A DNA stretch of 64,000 nucleotides, taken from assembly GCF_008085915.1 (NCBI RefSeq), contig NZ_VSJK01000002.1, positions 124,001 to 188,000 of the forward strand, read 5' to 3'. The stretch is from Oceaniovalibus sp. ACAM 378. Its GTDB lineage: Bacteria; Pseudomonadota; Alphaproteobacteria; Rhodobacterales; Rhodobacteraceae. Below, piece by piece: positions 23,627 to 31,637 of the stretch (position 1 is the first letter of the stretch; every line of letters starts with the position of its first letter). Both the position numbers and the translations under genes were made by a program. The notes under the pieces are model-generated. The model ran no database searches. It had not been told where the DNA came from and worked only from the letters and a program-made list of their open reading frames with translations.

Positions 23627-24606
23627 ATCCCGTCCCGTCGCGTGCGAAAGATCAGATGCAGGAACAGCGGCGCACCGATCAGGGCGGTGACGACACCCAG
23701 TTTCAGATCGCGGGTGGGCAGGATGACCCGCACGGCAATATCCGCCGCAAGCAGCATCGCCGCGCCGCCAAGGCCCGACGCCCAGAGCAGACGACCGGGC
23801 CGTGCCCCCACGAAGGGGCGCAGCAGATGCGGCACCACCAGCCCGACAAAACCGATCGCCCCCGCCACTGCGGTCGAAGCGCCGACCACGGCAGCGGTGC
23901 CAAAGATCAGCGTCAGGCGCAGGCGGCTGAGGCGCACGCCCATGGCCTCGGCCGCGTCCTCGCCCAGCGTCAGGGCATCAAGCCCGCGCGACAGCGAGAG
24001 AAGCAGCGCCGCACCCAGCACGATCAGCGGCAGCGCGATCCACACATGGGTCATCGAACGGTCGGCCAGCGAGCCCATCATCCAGAACACAATTTCATTG
24101 GCGGCAAAGGGGTTGGGCGACAGGTTCAGCACGAGGGAGGTGAACGCCCCCGCCAGTGCCGAAATGGCGATCCCCGCAAGGATCAGCGTCAAGGACGATC
24201 CGCGTGGCCCCGCCAGCACCAGCACCAGAAACATCCCGATCAGCGCCCCGCCAAGCGCCGCCAGCGGCAGGCCCAAAGCAAAACCCGCCGCAACCCCGGT
24301 CTGAATCGCCAGCACGGCACCCAGCGCGGCCGAGCCCGACACGCCGATCAGCCCCGGATCGGCCAGCGGGTTGCGCAGATAACCCTGCATCGCCGCCCCG
24401 GCGAGCCCCAGCGAACCCCCGATCAGCAGACCCAGCAGGGCACGCGGCAGACGGATTTCACGCATCACCAGCGTCATCGGCCCTTCGTCACCGGCCACAA
24501 GCGCCGTCAGGCTTTGCAGCGGGCCGATATCCGCAGGCCCGACCAACAATGCGGTGATGAACAACACCCCAACCAGCGCAGTCAAAAGCAGGGCAAGCCG
24601 GGTCAT
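23623..24606 (-). CDS. btuC: Cobalamin/corrinoid ABC transporter permease (FecCD family)
   Basis: 327 aa with roughly nine to ten TM segments. Family motifs are MREIRLPRALLGLLIGGSLGLAGAAMQGYLRNPLADPGLIGVSGSAALGA and GAIGFVGLVVPHLLRPFVGA. The latter is the cytoplasmic loop contacting the ATPase. ATGA-type overlaps link it to the binding-protein gene upstream and the ATPase gene downstream. Confidence 0.92.
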   Translation of the reverse strand: MTRLALLLTALVGVLFITALLVGPADIGPLQSLTALVAGDEGPMTLVMREIRLPRALLGLLIGGSLGLAGAAMQGYLRNPLADPGLIGVSGSAALGAVLAIQTGVAAGFALGLPLAALGGALIGMFLVLVLAGPRGSSLTLILAGIAISALAGAFTSLVLNLSPNPFAANEIVFWMMGSLADRSMTHVWIALPLIVLGAALLLSLSRGLDALTLGEDAAEAMGVRLSRLRLTLIFGTAAVVGASTAVAGAIGFVGLVVPHLLRPFVGARPGRLLWASGLGGAAMLLAADIAVRVILPTRDLKLGVVTALIGAPLFLHLIFRTRRDGM

Positions 24607-25502
24607 CGGGTTGCGCCCTGCAGGTCACGGCGCAGGTCGACCATATCGTCGATCGCCTGCAGCACATATGGCGTGCCGCAAACCCAATCGCTGTCGGTCA
24701 TCGCTGCCTCGGGTCGCGCGCGGCGCAGGGTCTCGATCACCGGATGTTCCATGATCTCTTCCGAGCGCGAGCCACCGGGATAGGGGCGGCTGGTGATCAC
24801 CGTGTCGGGCTGCGCCATCGCCAGAACCTCGAGCGGCAGAAACCCGGCATCGCTGAAGCCGACTTCGCCCGCGATATTTGCCAGACCGGCGGTGGTCAGG
24901 ATCTGCGAGGCCAGCGTCTTGTCCCCCGCAGTATAGCCATTGGCATGGTAAATTGCGGCGCGAGGGTGCGATGCGATCTCGGTCTGAAAGGTCGCCAGTC
25001 GCGCCTCGAATTGGGCAATCAGGGTTTCGGCACGGTCTTGCTGGTGCAGAACCTCGCCCATTTGCTTCAGACGATCCGCAACATCAGTCAGGGAATCCGC
25101 AGGATCGAACACCGCGACGGGAATGCCCAGGCGTTTGAGCATGTCGACGCTGGCGCGGGCGGTAAAACTGCCTGCGATCACCAGATCGGGCTGCATCAGA
25201 TAGATTTCTTCCGCCCGCCCGTGATGGGTCGGATAGGCCGCCGCCGCATCGACCATTGCCGAACTGCGCGGATCTCTAGAGAGATCGGAAATCGACAAAA
25301 GCTGCCCTGTGCCCGCAACCAGCATGGCCAGTTGATCGGTGCACAGATTCATCGACACGACGCGGCGCGGTGCCGCCGTGACTTGATCCGCAGCGCCCGG
25401 ATCGGGCGACAAACCTGCCGCGCCCGGACCGGGCGACAATCCCGCCGCGCCCACCATCAGGGTGAACGCGGCAAGACGCGTGATGCGATCAGAACTTCGC
25501 AC
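24603..25502 (-). CDS. btuF: Periplasmic cobalamin/corrinoid-binding protein (BtuF type)
   Basis: About 299 aa. A GTG at 25502, overlapping the btuB stop by 14 bp, gives a signal-like N-terminus (RSSDRITRLAAFTLMVGAAG); ATG 25457 is a fallback. The class III solute-binding fold shows RRVVSMNLCTDQLAMLVAG, QPDLVIAGSFTARASVDMLKRLGIPVAVFDPADSLTDVADRLKQMGEVL, and HANGYTAGDKTLASQILTTAGLAN. Just after the hydrophobic stretch there is a nine-residue duplication (GLSPGPGAA/GLSPDPGAA), encoded by a 27-bp tandem repeat. It hands corrinoids from BtuB to BtuCD. Confidence 0.85.
   Translation of the reverse strand: MRSSDRITRLAAFTLMVGAAGLSPGPGAAGLSPDPGAADQVTAAPRRVVSMNLCTDQLAMLVAGTGQLLSISDLSRDPRSSAMVDAAAAYPTHHGRAEEIYLMQPDLVIAGSFTARASVDMLKRLGIPVAVFDPADSLTDVADRLKQMGEVLHQQDRAETLIAQFEARLATFQTEIASHPRAAIYHANGYTAGDKTLASQILTTAGLANIAGEVGFSDAGFLPLEVLAMAQPDTVITSRPYPGGSRSEEIMEHPVIETLRRARPEAAMTDSDWVCGTPYVLQAIDDMVDLRRDLQGATR
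25393..25452 (-). repeat. 27-bp tandem repeat at the 5' end of btuF
   Basis: Two near-identical 27-bp units (25393-25419 and 25420-25446, differing at four positions) plus a 6-bp partial third unit. They encode the GLSPxPGAA duplication immediately after the export signal. Copy number could vary by slippage. Confidence 0.75.
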
Positions 25503-27306
25503 GAACGCCAAAGAACGCGGCCCGGCCCGGCGTGTTATAACCACCAGCCGTTTCGTAATCTTCGTCGAAAACGTTCTCGATCCGCAGATACCCCGTGGCA
25601 TTGTCGGTGATATCATAGGACAGGCCGACCCCGACCAGCGTGTAATCCTTAACCTTGTGATTGGCGGGCGCATAGATGCTTGGGATAACGTCGGCAACGT
25701 GGCGCAGATCCACATAACCGCTCAGCTTGTCGGAAAAATCACTGCTCGCCCCAAGAACGAGATCATGGCGCGGTGTGCGGGACAGTCGGTCACCGTTGGT
25801 CTGCGCATCGGTATAGGTATAGTTGCCGTAAAGGCTGACAGCGGTGTTAAGCGCGTATTCACCGGACAGTTCGATACCCTTGGATTTGGTTTTTCCGGAC
25901 ACCTGAGTGTAACAGCCATAGCCACTGCCACAGACCGTGGCAAAGTTGTCCCAATCAATTCGATCGTCGATTTCCGTGTAAAACAGCGTCGCCTTGACGG
26001 ATCCAACATCGCTGAACGACTTTTCCACTCCAAGCTCAACGCTGCGGCTTTGTTCTGGCTGAAGGTCAGGGTCGCCGGCCGCACTGAACCGCTCATACAG
26101 CGACGGTGTGCGGAACCCGGTTCCAACAACCGCCCGGAATGCCAGATCGTCTGCCGGGCGCCAAACCGCCGCAAGCCTGCCCGTGGCCTTGCCGCCAAAG
26201 CTTGAATTGTCATCATAGCGCAGGGCAGCAGAGATATCGATTGCGTCGGTCGGGCGGAACAGCAGTTCGGCCTGCGCCGACGTGGTGTGATCCGACTCGG
26301 TTATCCCGTCTGTCGACGCCTCTTCCTTGGTGCGATCGATCCCGAAGTTCAGAGTGTACATTGCGCCCAGCTCGGCACTGCCGAGATAGGCAACCTGTCG
26401 GCGCTCTCCGGCGAAATGTTTGGTCCACCCGGTCGGATCGCGACGATCCACGTCGAAGTGGGAAAAGCTGAGCGTATGGGTGACGGCACCGGTCTGCATT
26501 TCGGCAAAGATCCGTGCGCCGAGTTCTTCTTGAAAGTTGGTGCCTGAATTATCCGTCGCGGACCGGTCGATTTCGGTTTCTCCGTCCCGGTAATAGATTG
26601 CGCCGCCGAGTGTGACCATATCGTTGACGGCGTGTTGCGCCGAGAATGTCAGCGTCGACTGCTTGAATCCATCGTCTTCGTCGTCGCCTGCGATGGACGA
26701 AATACCGTCAGACTCGACCCGTCCAAAGGTCAATGCGACCTCGCCCTGATCCGTCTTGTATCCGAGGTTCAGTGTGCCGGAATATGTGCCGAAGCTGCCC
26801 GCCTCAGCCGCAATTTCGGTCGAGAATCCTAGCCGCTCGGGGCGGAATGTCTGAATATCGACAACGCCGCCAATCGCCTCAGAACCATAAAGCGCCGACT
26901 GTGACCCTTTCAGGACCTCGATACGCCCGATGCCCGAGGCGGTAAGGCCGCCAAAATTATACATGCTCTGGGTCTGTGACGGGTCGGACACGTTGATACC
27001 GTTGATCCGCACACCGACATACGCCGCTGGCAAGCCTCTGATCCGTATCGAAGAAACTGTGCCAAACCCGCCATTCGATGTCGAGCTGACGCCCGGAAGC
27101 CGGTCCAGCCGGTTGATGACCGACGAATCATTGGCCCCGACATCCTCGCCGGTCAGAACCTCGACGGTGGCGCCGGTGCTGTCAGTGGTGACGGGCGAAA
27201 GGCTCCCTGATACGACAATCGTATCAAGTTCGAAGGCGTCCTGCGCCAGCGCAGGAACCCCCGACGCGATAACAGCCACAGTGGCCAGCAAATAAGAACG
27301 GGTCAT
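25489..27306 (-). CDS. btuB: TonB-dependent vitamin B12 outer-membrane receptor BtuB
   Basis: 605 aa. Start at ATG 27306 after GAGGGAAAA. The signal peptide ends ALAQ. The TonB box region is FELDTIVVSGS. The plug domain carries INRLDRLPGVSS...SIRIRGLPAAYVGVRINGINVSD and IEVLKGSQSALYGSEAIGGVVDI. The C-terminal barrel includes FRTPSLYERFS and ends GRAAFFGVRAKF with the terminal Phe used for barrel assembly. An upstream cobalamin riboswitch identifies the substrate. It is the first gene of the B12 unit that continues to tonB. Confidence 0.95.
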   Translation of the reverse strand: MTRSYLLATVAVIASGVPALAQDAFELDTIVVSGSLSPVTTDSTGATVEVLTGEDVGANDSSVINRLDRLPGVSSTSNGGFGTVSSIRIRGLPAAYVGVRINGINVSDPSQTQSMYNFGGLTASGIGRIEVLKGSQSALYGSEAIGGVVDIQTFRPERLGFSTEIAAEAGSFGTYSGTLNLGYKTDQGEVALTFGRVESDGISSIAGDDEDDGFKQSTLTFSAQHAVNDMVTLGGAIYYRDGETEIDRSATDNSGTNFQEELGARIFAEMQTGAVTHTLSFSHFDVDRRDPTGWTKHFAGERRQVAYLGSAELGAMYTLNFGIDRTKEEASTDGITESDHTTSAQAELLFRPTDAIDISAALRYDDNSSFGGKATGRLAAVWRPADDLAFRAVVGTGFRTPSLYERFSAAGDPDLQPEQSRSVELGVEKSFSDVGSVKATLFYTEIDDRIDWDNFATVCGSGYGCYTQVSGKTKSKGIELSGEYALNTAVSLYGNYTYTDAQTNGDRLSRTPRHDLVLGASSDFSDKLSGYVDLRHVADVIPSIYAPANHKVKDYTLVGVGLSYDITDNATGYLRIENVFDEDYETAGGYNTPGRAAFFGVRAKF

Positions 27307-27445
27307 CAGTTTTCCCTCGGAGCGGCCCAATCGGACCGGCAGACGTTGACGTGTCTTGTGAGGGATTTACCCCCGCAGACGGTGAAAACACCACGAGCGG
27401 ACGTTCCGCAGCCCCGACGCCCCTCGCGCCCGGACAGGGTGAACA

Positions 27446-27632
27446 CCTCGGCAGGTCTCCTGACTCGCGGGTCAATGCTTGGCCGGTCCTTCCCATCACG
27501 CAGGCGTGACAGTGGTTATTACCGGCTTCGCTCTCCGCCTACAGTTGCGGGGGCAGTCGTGGAATTGGCCGATTGGCCGTACCACATTCCCTTTTAACCG
27601 AACGGCAGACCGTCCGGACCGAAGGTTTCCCT
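27446..27632 (-). promoter_or_regulatory. Cobalamin riboswitch
   Basis: On the minus strand, 5' to 3', the conserved blocks are AAAAGGGAATGTGGT (about 27582-27596), CTGCCCCCGCAACTGTAGG (about 27538-27556), AACCACTGTCACGCC (about 27502-27516), GATGGGAAGG, and GACCCGCGAGTCAGGAGACCTGCC (about 27450-27472). These are the standard elements of AdoCbl riboswitches, including the B12 box. The aptamer ends about 140 nt before the btuB start, leaving room for an expression platform. It should turn off btuB and downstream genes when cobalamin is plentiful. Confidence 0.95.
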
Positions 27633-27777
27633 GATACAAAGAACTGGGCGTTTTGGAAAGGCCGGAAACGAACGCGCCTGAGGGAGCGCCCGTGATCCTG
27701 TCGCAACACTTTGGGTGCGCCGGTGGGTGAGAACTCGACCGCGCCCGCCCAGCAACAGGCGCCGCATCAATCAGGCG

Positions 27778-28860
27778 TCACGTGCCGATGTCGTCGGGCG
27801 CCACCGCAACGGACTTCATGATCGCAAAGCAAGGTTTTCCGGGGGCCAGTTCCAGCGCCTCACACGACCGCCGGGTGACGCGGGAAAGGACCGTTTGGGT
27901 GCCGATACCGATTGTGACGATCGCCCCCGGACCAACCCCCATGCGAACCTCGCGCACCGTGCCCTCCAGCAGGTTGAGCGCGGATATATCCCGGGGCCGG
28001 CTGGTTGCCAGCATGACATCCTGTGCGGCGATCCTGACCCTGATCCGGGCACCGACCGGCGATGGGATGCGCGGCAGAAACAACTGTCCCGTCCCGATGG
28101 CCAGTTCAGTCAGCCCGTCTGCGTGATGGGCAACGACCCGCGCCGACAGGACCGCCCCGGCCCCGCGAACCCCCAATGTCGGCGCAATCGCCGGATCGCC
28201 AAGCACTTCGGCAGCAGGGCCGCAGCGCACGACGCGCCCGTCTTTAAGAACCACGATCGTTGTCGCAAGCCGGGCAATCTCGGCGACGCTGTGGCTGACA
28301 TAGACAATGGGAATTTCAGTCTCGTCGCGCAGACGTTCGAGATAGGGCAGGATCTCCAGCTTTCGCGACTCGTCCAGCGCGGCAAGTGGTTCATCCATCA
28401 ACAATAGACGCGGGGCGGACAGCAATGCCCGCCCGAAGGCCACACGCTGTTTCTCACCGCCCGACAGTTTGGCAGGACGGCGCGCCAACAGCGGCCCGAT
28501 GCCAAGCATTTCCACGACATGGTCGAAATCGGCAGTGCCATGACGTTTTGCAAACCAATGCCCGTACAGCAGGTTCTGGCGGACGCTCAGATGGGGAAAC
28601 AACCTGCCTTCCTGAAAGACATAACCGATTTTGCGGCGATGGGTCGGAATCCATCGCCCCGCCGTGCTGTCGAACAACTCGCGCCCATCAACGCTGATCC
28701 GCCCGGAATTTGGCCGCAGCAGCCCGGAAAAGGCGTTGACCAGCGTCGTCTTGCCCGAGCCGGACTGCCCGAAAATAGCGGTGACACCCGGCGGTGCTTT
28801 GAATGCAACGTCAAGGCTGAAATCCGGAAACCCGTGCTGGACAGAGACCGACAGGCTCAT
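27778..28860 (-). CDS. modC: Molybdate ABC transporter ATPase ModC
   Basis: 360 aa. Walker A is GQSGSGKTT, the signature is LSGGEKQRVAFGRALL, Walker B is LLLMDEPLAALD, and the C-terminal TOBE/Mop-like domain (about residues 290-350) includes RIRVRIAAQDVMLATSRPRDISALNLLEG, the molybdate-binding pattern. It energises molybdate import for molybdenum-cofactor enzymes. It overlaps modB by 4 bp. Confidence 0.95.
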   Translation of the reverse strand: MSLSVSVQHGFPDFSLDVAFKAPPGVTAIFGQSGSGKTTLVNAFSGLLRPNSGRISVDGRELFDSTAGRWIPTHRRKIGYVFQEGRLFPHLSVRQNLLYGHWFAKRHGTADFDHVVEMLGIGPLLARRPAKLSGGEKQRVAFGRALLSAPRLLLMDEPLAALDESRKLEILPYLERLRDETEIPIVYVSHSVAEIARLATTIVVLKDGRVVRCGPAAEVLGDPAIAPTLGVRGAGAVLSARVVAHHADGLTELAIGTGQLFLPRIPSPVGARIRVRIAAQDVMLATSRPRDISALNLLEGTVREVRMGVGPGAIVTIGIGTQTVLSRVTRRSCEALELAPGKPCFAIMKSVAVAPDDIGT

Positions 28861-29549
28861 GCGCCCCGGACCCTGCGTGCGACGCGTTCAGCGATGAATT
28901 CCGACATCAGCAATGCGGTCATCGCCACGGCAACCGCGACGATCACCAGCTTGAGGGCCGAGCTTTCGCCGCCGGGCACCTGTAGAAAGGCATAGATTGC
29001 AGAGGGCAGGGTCTGGGTCTGGCCGGGAATGTTCGACACGAAGGTGATCGTCGCGCCGAACTCTCCCATCGCCTTGGCAAAGGCGAGGATCGCACCCGCA
29101 ATAATTCCCGGCATGATCAGCGGCAGGGTGACGGTGGCAAACACCCAGAGCGGCGATGCGCCAAGGGTCGACGCGGCCTGTTCCAGTTTAGGGTCGACCG
29201 CTTCGATCGACAGGCGAACCGCCCGCACCATCAACGGAAACGCCATCACGCCCGCCGCCACCGCCGCCCCCGTCCAGCGAAAGGCGAAGACGATTCCCAC
29301 CTGCTCAAGCAGCCCGCCGATCGGCCCTTTGGTGCCCAGCGTCAGCAACAGAAGATATCCGGTGACGACAGGGGGCAGGATCAGCGGCAGATGCACAAGG
29401 CCGTTCAGCACCTGTTTTCCCGGGAACTGCCACCGGGCCAGCGCATAGGCGGTGAAGATCCCCAAAGGCAGGCTGACAAAGGTCGCCCACAGCGAGACAC
29501 GCAGTGAAAGTGCGACCGCCTGCCATTCCTGTGGGCCGAGCCAATCCAA
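28857..29549 (-). CDS. modB: Molybdate ABC transporter permease ModB
   Basis: 230 aa with five TM segments. The binding-protein-dependent transport motif is AASTLGASPLWVFATVTLPLIMPGIIAGAILAFAKAMGEFGATITF (EAA loop plus GEFGAT). The likely start is a TTG placed directly after the modA TAG stop (TAGTTG), which suggests translational coupling and low independent initiation. It overlaps modC by 4 bp. Confidence 0.94.
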   Translation of the reverse strand: MDWLGPQEWQAVALSLRVSLWATFVSLPLGIFTAYALARWQFPGKQVLNGLVHLPLILPPVVTGYLLLLTLGTKGPIGGLLEQVGIVFAFRWTGAAVAAGVMAFPLMVRAVRLSIEAVDPKLEQAASTLGASPLWVFATVTLPLIMPGIIAGAILAFAKAMGEFGATITFVSNIPGQTQTLPSAIYAFLQVPGGESSALKLVIVAVAVAMTALLMSEFIAERVARRVRGA

Positions 29550-30329
29550 CTATTCGTCCAGCACGGTAAAGCCTTGGCGCTCAAACACCATCCGCGCGAC
29601 ATCACCGCGCAGGAATTCAAGGAACTGTGTATTGAGGGGGTTCCCGCTCGCCGCGACTATGGCCGCAGGATAGATGATCGGCGGGTGCGAGCCTTCGGGG
29701 AAGGTGGCGATCACGCTCACCTTGTCGTCGGCGACGGCATCGGTGGCATAGACGATTCCCAAGGGTGCCTCTCCGGTGGAAACAAAGGCGAGTGCTGCAC
29801 GCACGTTGTCGGACTGTGCGACCTTGGGTGCGACATCATCCCAGATGCCAAGGCTTGTCAGGGCCGCCTTGCCATAGATACCAGCGGGCACCGCATCGAC
29901 CATCGCCATGGCCAGCCGGTTTTCCCCCAGCATGCCCGCCAGATCAAAGCCTTGCGAGATTTCGACCGGCACGGCGTCGCTGCCGTGGGCCACAAGGACA
30001 AGCGTATTGGCAAGGAAATCAAACCGGGTTTCCGGCAGGATCAGATCGTCACTCTCAAGCACATCCATCCAGTCGGGATTGGCCGAGATGAAGATATCCG
30101 CAGGCGCGCCCTGCTGAATCTGACGCGCCAGTGCCGAGCTTGCCGCGAATGACACCGCGACGGTATGGCCGGTTTGCTCTGCCCATTGCATCGACACCTC
30201 ATCCATCGCGTTCTTCATGCTGGCGGCGGCAAAAACCGTCAGATCACCGGCGGCGCTGGGCAATGGTACAAGTGTGATGGCGGCGGCAACCATCGCTAAA
30301 ATCTTGCGAAGCGGTGTTTTGATCGCCAT
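29550..30329 (-). CDS. modA: Molybdate-binding periplasmic protein ModA
   Basis: 259 aa. The signal peptide (about residues 1-27) ends PSAAG. The mature protein begins DLTVFAAASMKNAMDEVS and contains SALARQIQQGAPADIFISANPDWMD and DAVPAGIYGKAALTSLGIWD, hallmark ModA segments around the oxyanion site. It is the first gene of modABC. The 199 bp upstream contain an ACGCAT/ATGCGT inverted repeat but no convincing ModE operator. Confidence 0.95.
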   Translation of the reverse strand: MAIKTPLRKILAMVAAAITLVPLPSAAGDLTVFAAASMKNAMDEVSMQWAEQTGHTVAVSFAASSALARQIQQGAPADIFISANPDWMDVLESDDLILPETRFDFLANTLVLVAHGSDAVPVEISQGFDLAGMLGENRLAMAMVDAVPAGIYGKAALTSLGIWDDVAPKVAQSDNVRAALAFVSTGEAPLGIVYATDAVADDKVSVIATFPEGSHPPIIYPAAIVAASGNPLNTQFLEFLRGDVARMVFERQGFTVLDE

Positions 30330-30364
30330 GTCAGCGCCCTTTTGGGTACGATATGTTCGTTAAA

Positions 30365-30388
30365 ACGCATCGCAAATTCTCAATGCGT
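30365..30388. promoter_or_regulatory. Inverted repeat upstream of modA
   Basis: ACGCAT (30365-30370) and ATGCGT (30383-30388) separated by 12 bp, 36-59 bp before the modA start. The position suits an operator. No regulator can be named, and it does not match the TATATA-type ModE consensus. Confidence 0.35.
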
Positions 30389-30528
30389 AGTGCAAGCCTT
30401 ATTTCCCGCTAGACATATCGAGGGTGAGCGTAAGAACCAACGCAAGATCGGCCTTGCCTGTCTCTGGGGTCCGGATTTCCGGTCTGGACGGGAAGGCGGT
30501 GGCGCGGCGACAGCTGTGCCGCTATCAA

Positions 30529-30957
30529 TCAAAGGTCCAGCAGAGTGGCGAGTGCATGCCGCGGCCGTGTCACATCACTGAGAGTGTAACCGTCCAGCGT
30601 GGCAAAGAATGCCTCCTGCGCTTCGGCCAGAGGGCCGCGCAATCCGCAGACGGGCAGGATGAGGCAGGACTTGTCGGGCCCGAAACACTCGACAACCGGT
30701 TCGCCGCGCTTCATCGCACGCACGACAGCGCCGATAACGATCTGATCCGCCGGACGTGCAAGGGTCAAACCACCGTTGCGGCCGCGCTCTGAGGCGACGA
30801 ACCCTTCGCGGGCAAGTTGCGTGGCGACTTTGGACAGGTGATTCTCGGACAGCCCAAAGACCGCCGCAATCTCGGACGTCGGAATCCGCGCCGGAGCGCG
30901 CACCGCTAGGGTCATCAGGACACGCAAAGCGTAGTCTGTAAATTTATCCAACTGCAT
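30529..30957 (-). CDS. nsrR: Rrf2-family nitric-oxide-sensing repressor NsrR
   Basis: 142 aa. The N-terminal winged helix begins MQLDKFTDYALRVLMTLA and continues SEIAAVFGLSENHLSKVATQLAREGFVASERGRNGGLTLARP. Three cysteines, Cys91, Cys98 and Cys104 (ECFGPDKSCLILPVC), occupy the Fe-S ligand positions of NsrR. NO damages the cluster and derepresses the targets. It is divergent across 81 bp from a small-protein/trHb3/nnrS/nnrU operon whose products all relate to NO, which supports NsrR rather than IscR or RirA. Confidence 0.88.
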   Translation of the reverse strand: MQLDKFTDYALRVLMTLAVRAPARIPTSEIAAVFGLSENHLSKVATQLAREGFVASERGRNGGLTLARPADQIVIGAVVRAMKRGEPVVECFGPDKSCLILPVCGLRGPLAEAQEAFFATLDGYTLSDVTRPRHALATLLDL

Positions 30958-30969
30958 CGGCTATATTTA

Positions 30970-31014
30970 GCATTTACAATGCGCAATTAAAAGCGTTAGA
31001 TATTGCGCATCTAA
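30970..31014. promoter_or_regulatory. NsrR-like operators in the nsrR / NO-operon divergent promoter
   Basis: GCATTTACAATGC (30970-30982) resembles the centre of the enterobacterial NsrR motif (GCATTT-N-AAATGC type). TTAGATATTGCGCATCTAA (30996-31014) is a second inverted repeat with 6-bp arms. ATGCGCAAT (30979-30987) and ATTGCGCAT (31002-31010) also form an inverted pair. The 81-bp region serves both directions. Assignment to NsrR is by motif similarity and position. Confidence 0.6.
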
Positions 31015-31038
31015 AATACTTGTTAAGGAGCCGAACCG

Positions 31039-31194
31039 ATGAGTCTTTCCGAAGCATTTCTCTGGCCCGGAACAAAGGTCTGTGAGCGTATGGGCGTGAA
31101 CCCCGAAGGTGAGGCAGGTCTGCTCCGCTGGCTGGTCAACACGCTGGTCTATCTTGTGGTCTGCCTGACCGTTGTCTGGATTGTTATGGTATGA
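31039..31194 (+). CDS. Unassigned 51-aa single-TM protein at the head of the NO-response operon
   Basis: It begins ATGAGTCTTTCCGAAG after AAGGAG at 31025-31030. The first ~28 residues are soluble (MSLSEAFLWPGTKVCERMG...) and the last ~22 are a hydrophobic helix (LVYLVVCLTVVWIVMV) ending directly at the stop. Two cysteines are at positions 15 and 42. Its stop overlaps the haemoglobin start (ATGA), so it is translated with it. I do not recognise a named family. A tail-anchored accessory subunit or membrane tether for the haemoglobin is one possibility, from context only. Confidence 0.75.
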   Translation: MSLSEAFLWPGTKVCERMGVNPEGEAGLLRWLVNTLVYLVVCLTVVWIVMV

Positions 31195-31637
31195 ACATAC
31201 CACCGCGAATTCCCGTCACCGAGGCGCAGATCGACCGGGTTGTGGCGCGGTTCTATGAACGTGTGCGTGGCCATCCGGCACTGGGGCCGATTTTTGCTGC
31301 GCATGTGTCCGACTGGCCAACGCATGAAGAAAAGATCGGGCGATTCTGGCGCAACGCGCTTTTGTTGCAACGCTGTTATGACGGTAATCCGATGCAGGTG
31401 CACAGCGCGGCGGGCAACGTCCGGGCCGCGCATTTCCCTGTCTGGCTGTCGCTGTTCGATGCCACGTTGGAGCAGGAATTGCCGGAACCTCTGGCGCGGG
31501 CATGGTCGGCATTGGCGCACCGGGTCGGTCGCGGGCTGAGCTATGGCCTGCCGCAACAGGATGACCGCGGCCCTGTGCCTTTTCTTGGCGAAGACTGGTC
31601 AAAGAGAACCCCACCGTCGCTTAAAAGGAGCGGATGA
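31191..31637 (+). CDS. Group III truncated haemoglobin
   Basis: 148 aa and cytoplasmic. Group III features include VTEAQIDRVVARFYERVRGHPALGPIFAAHVSDWPTHEEKIGRFWRNALL and the proximal-His region HSAAGNVRAAHFPVWLSLFDATL, where His of HFPVWL is the likely haem ligand. Group III trHbs are associated with NO detoxification or redox chemistry; the substrate is not established. Start overlaps of 4 bp occur at both ends, with the small membrane gene and with nnrS. Confidence 0.88.
   Translation: MNIPPRIPVTEAQIDRVVARFYERVRGHPALGPIFAAHVSDWPTHEEKIGRFWRNALLLQRCYDGNPMQVHSAAGNVRAAHFPVWLSLFDATLEQELPEPLARAWSALAHRVGRGLSYGLPQQDDRGPVPFLGEDWSKRTPPSLKRSG

Noticed and set aside
23656-24783. Plus-strand open frame opposite btuC/btuF
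   Set aside because: Gln/Arg/His-rich antisense translation of membrane-protein codons.
30330-30528. ModE operator before modA
   Set aside because: No TATATA-type ModE half-sites; only an ACGCAT/ATGCGT repeat was kept as a low-confidence site.
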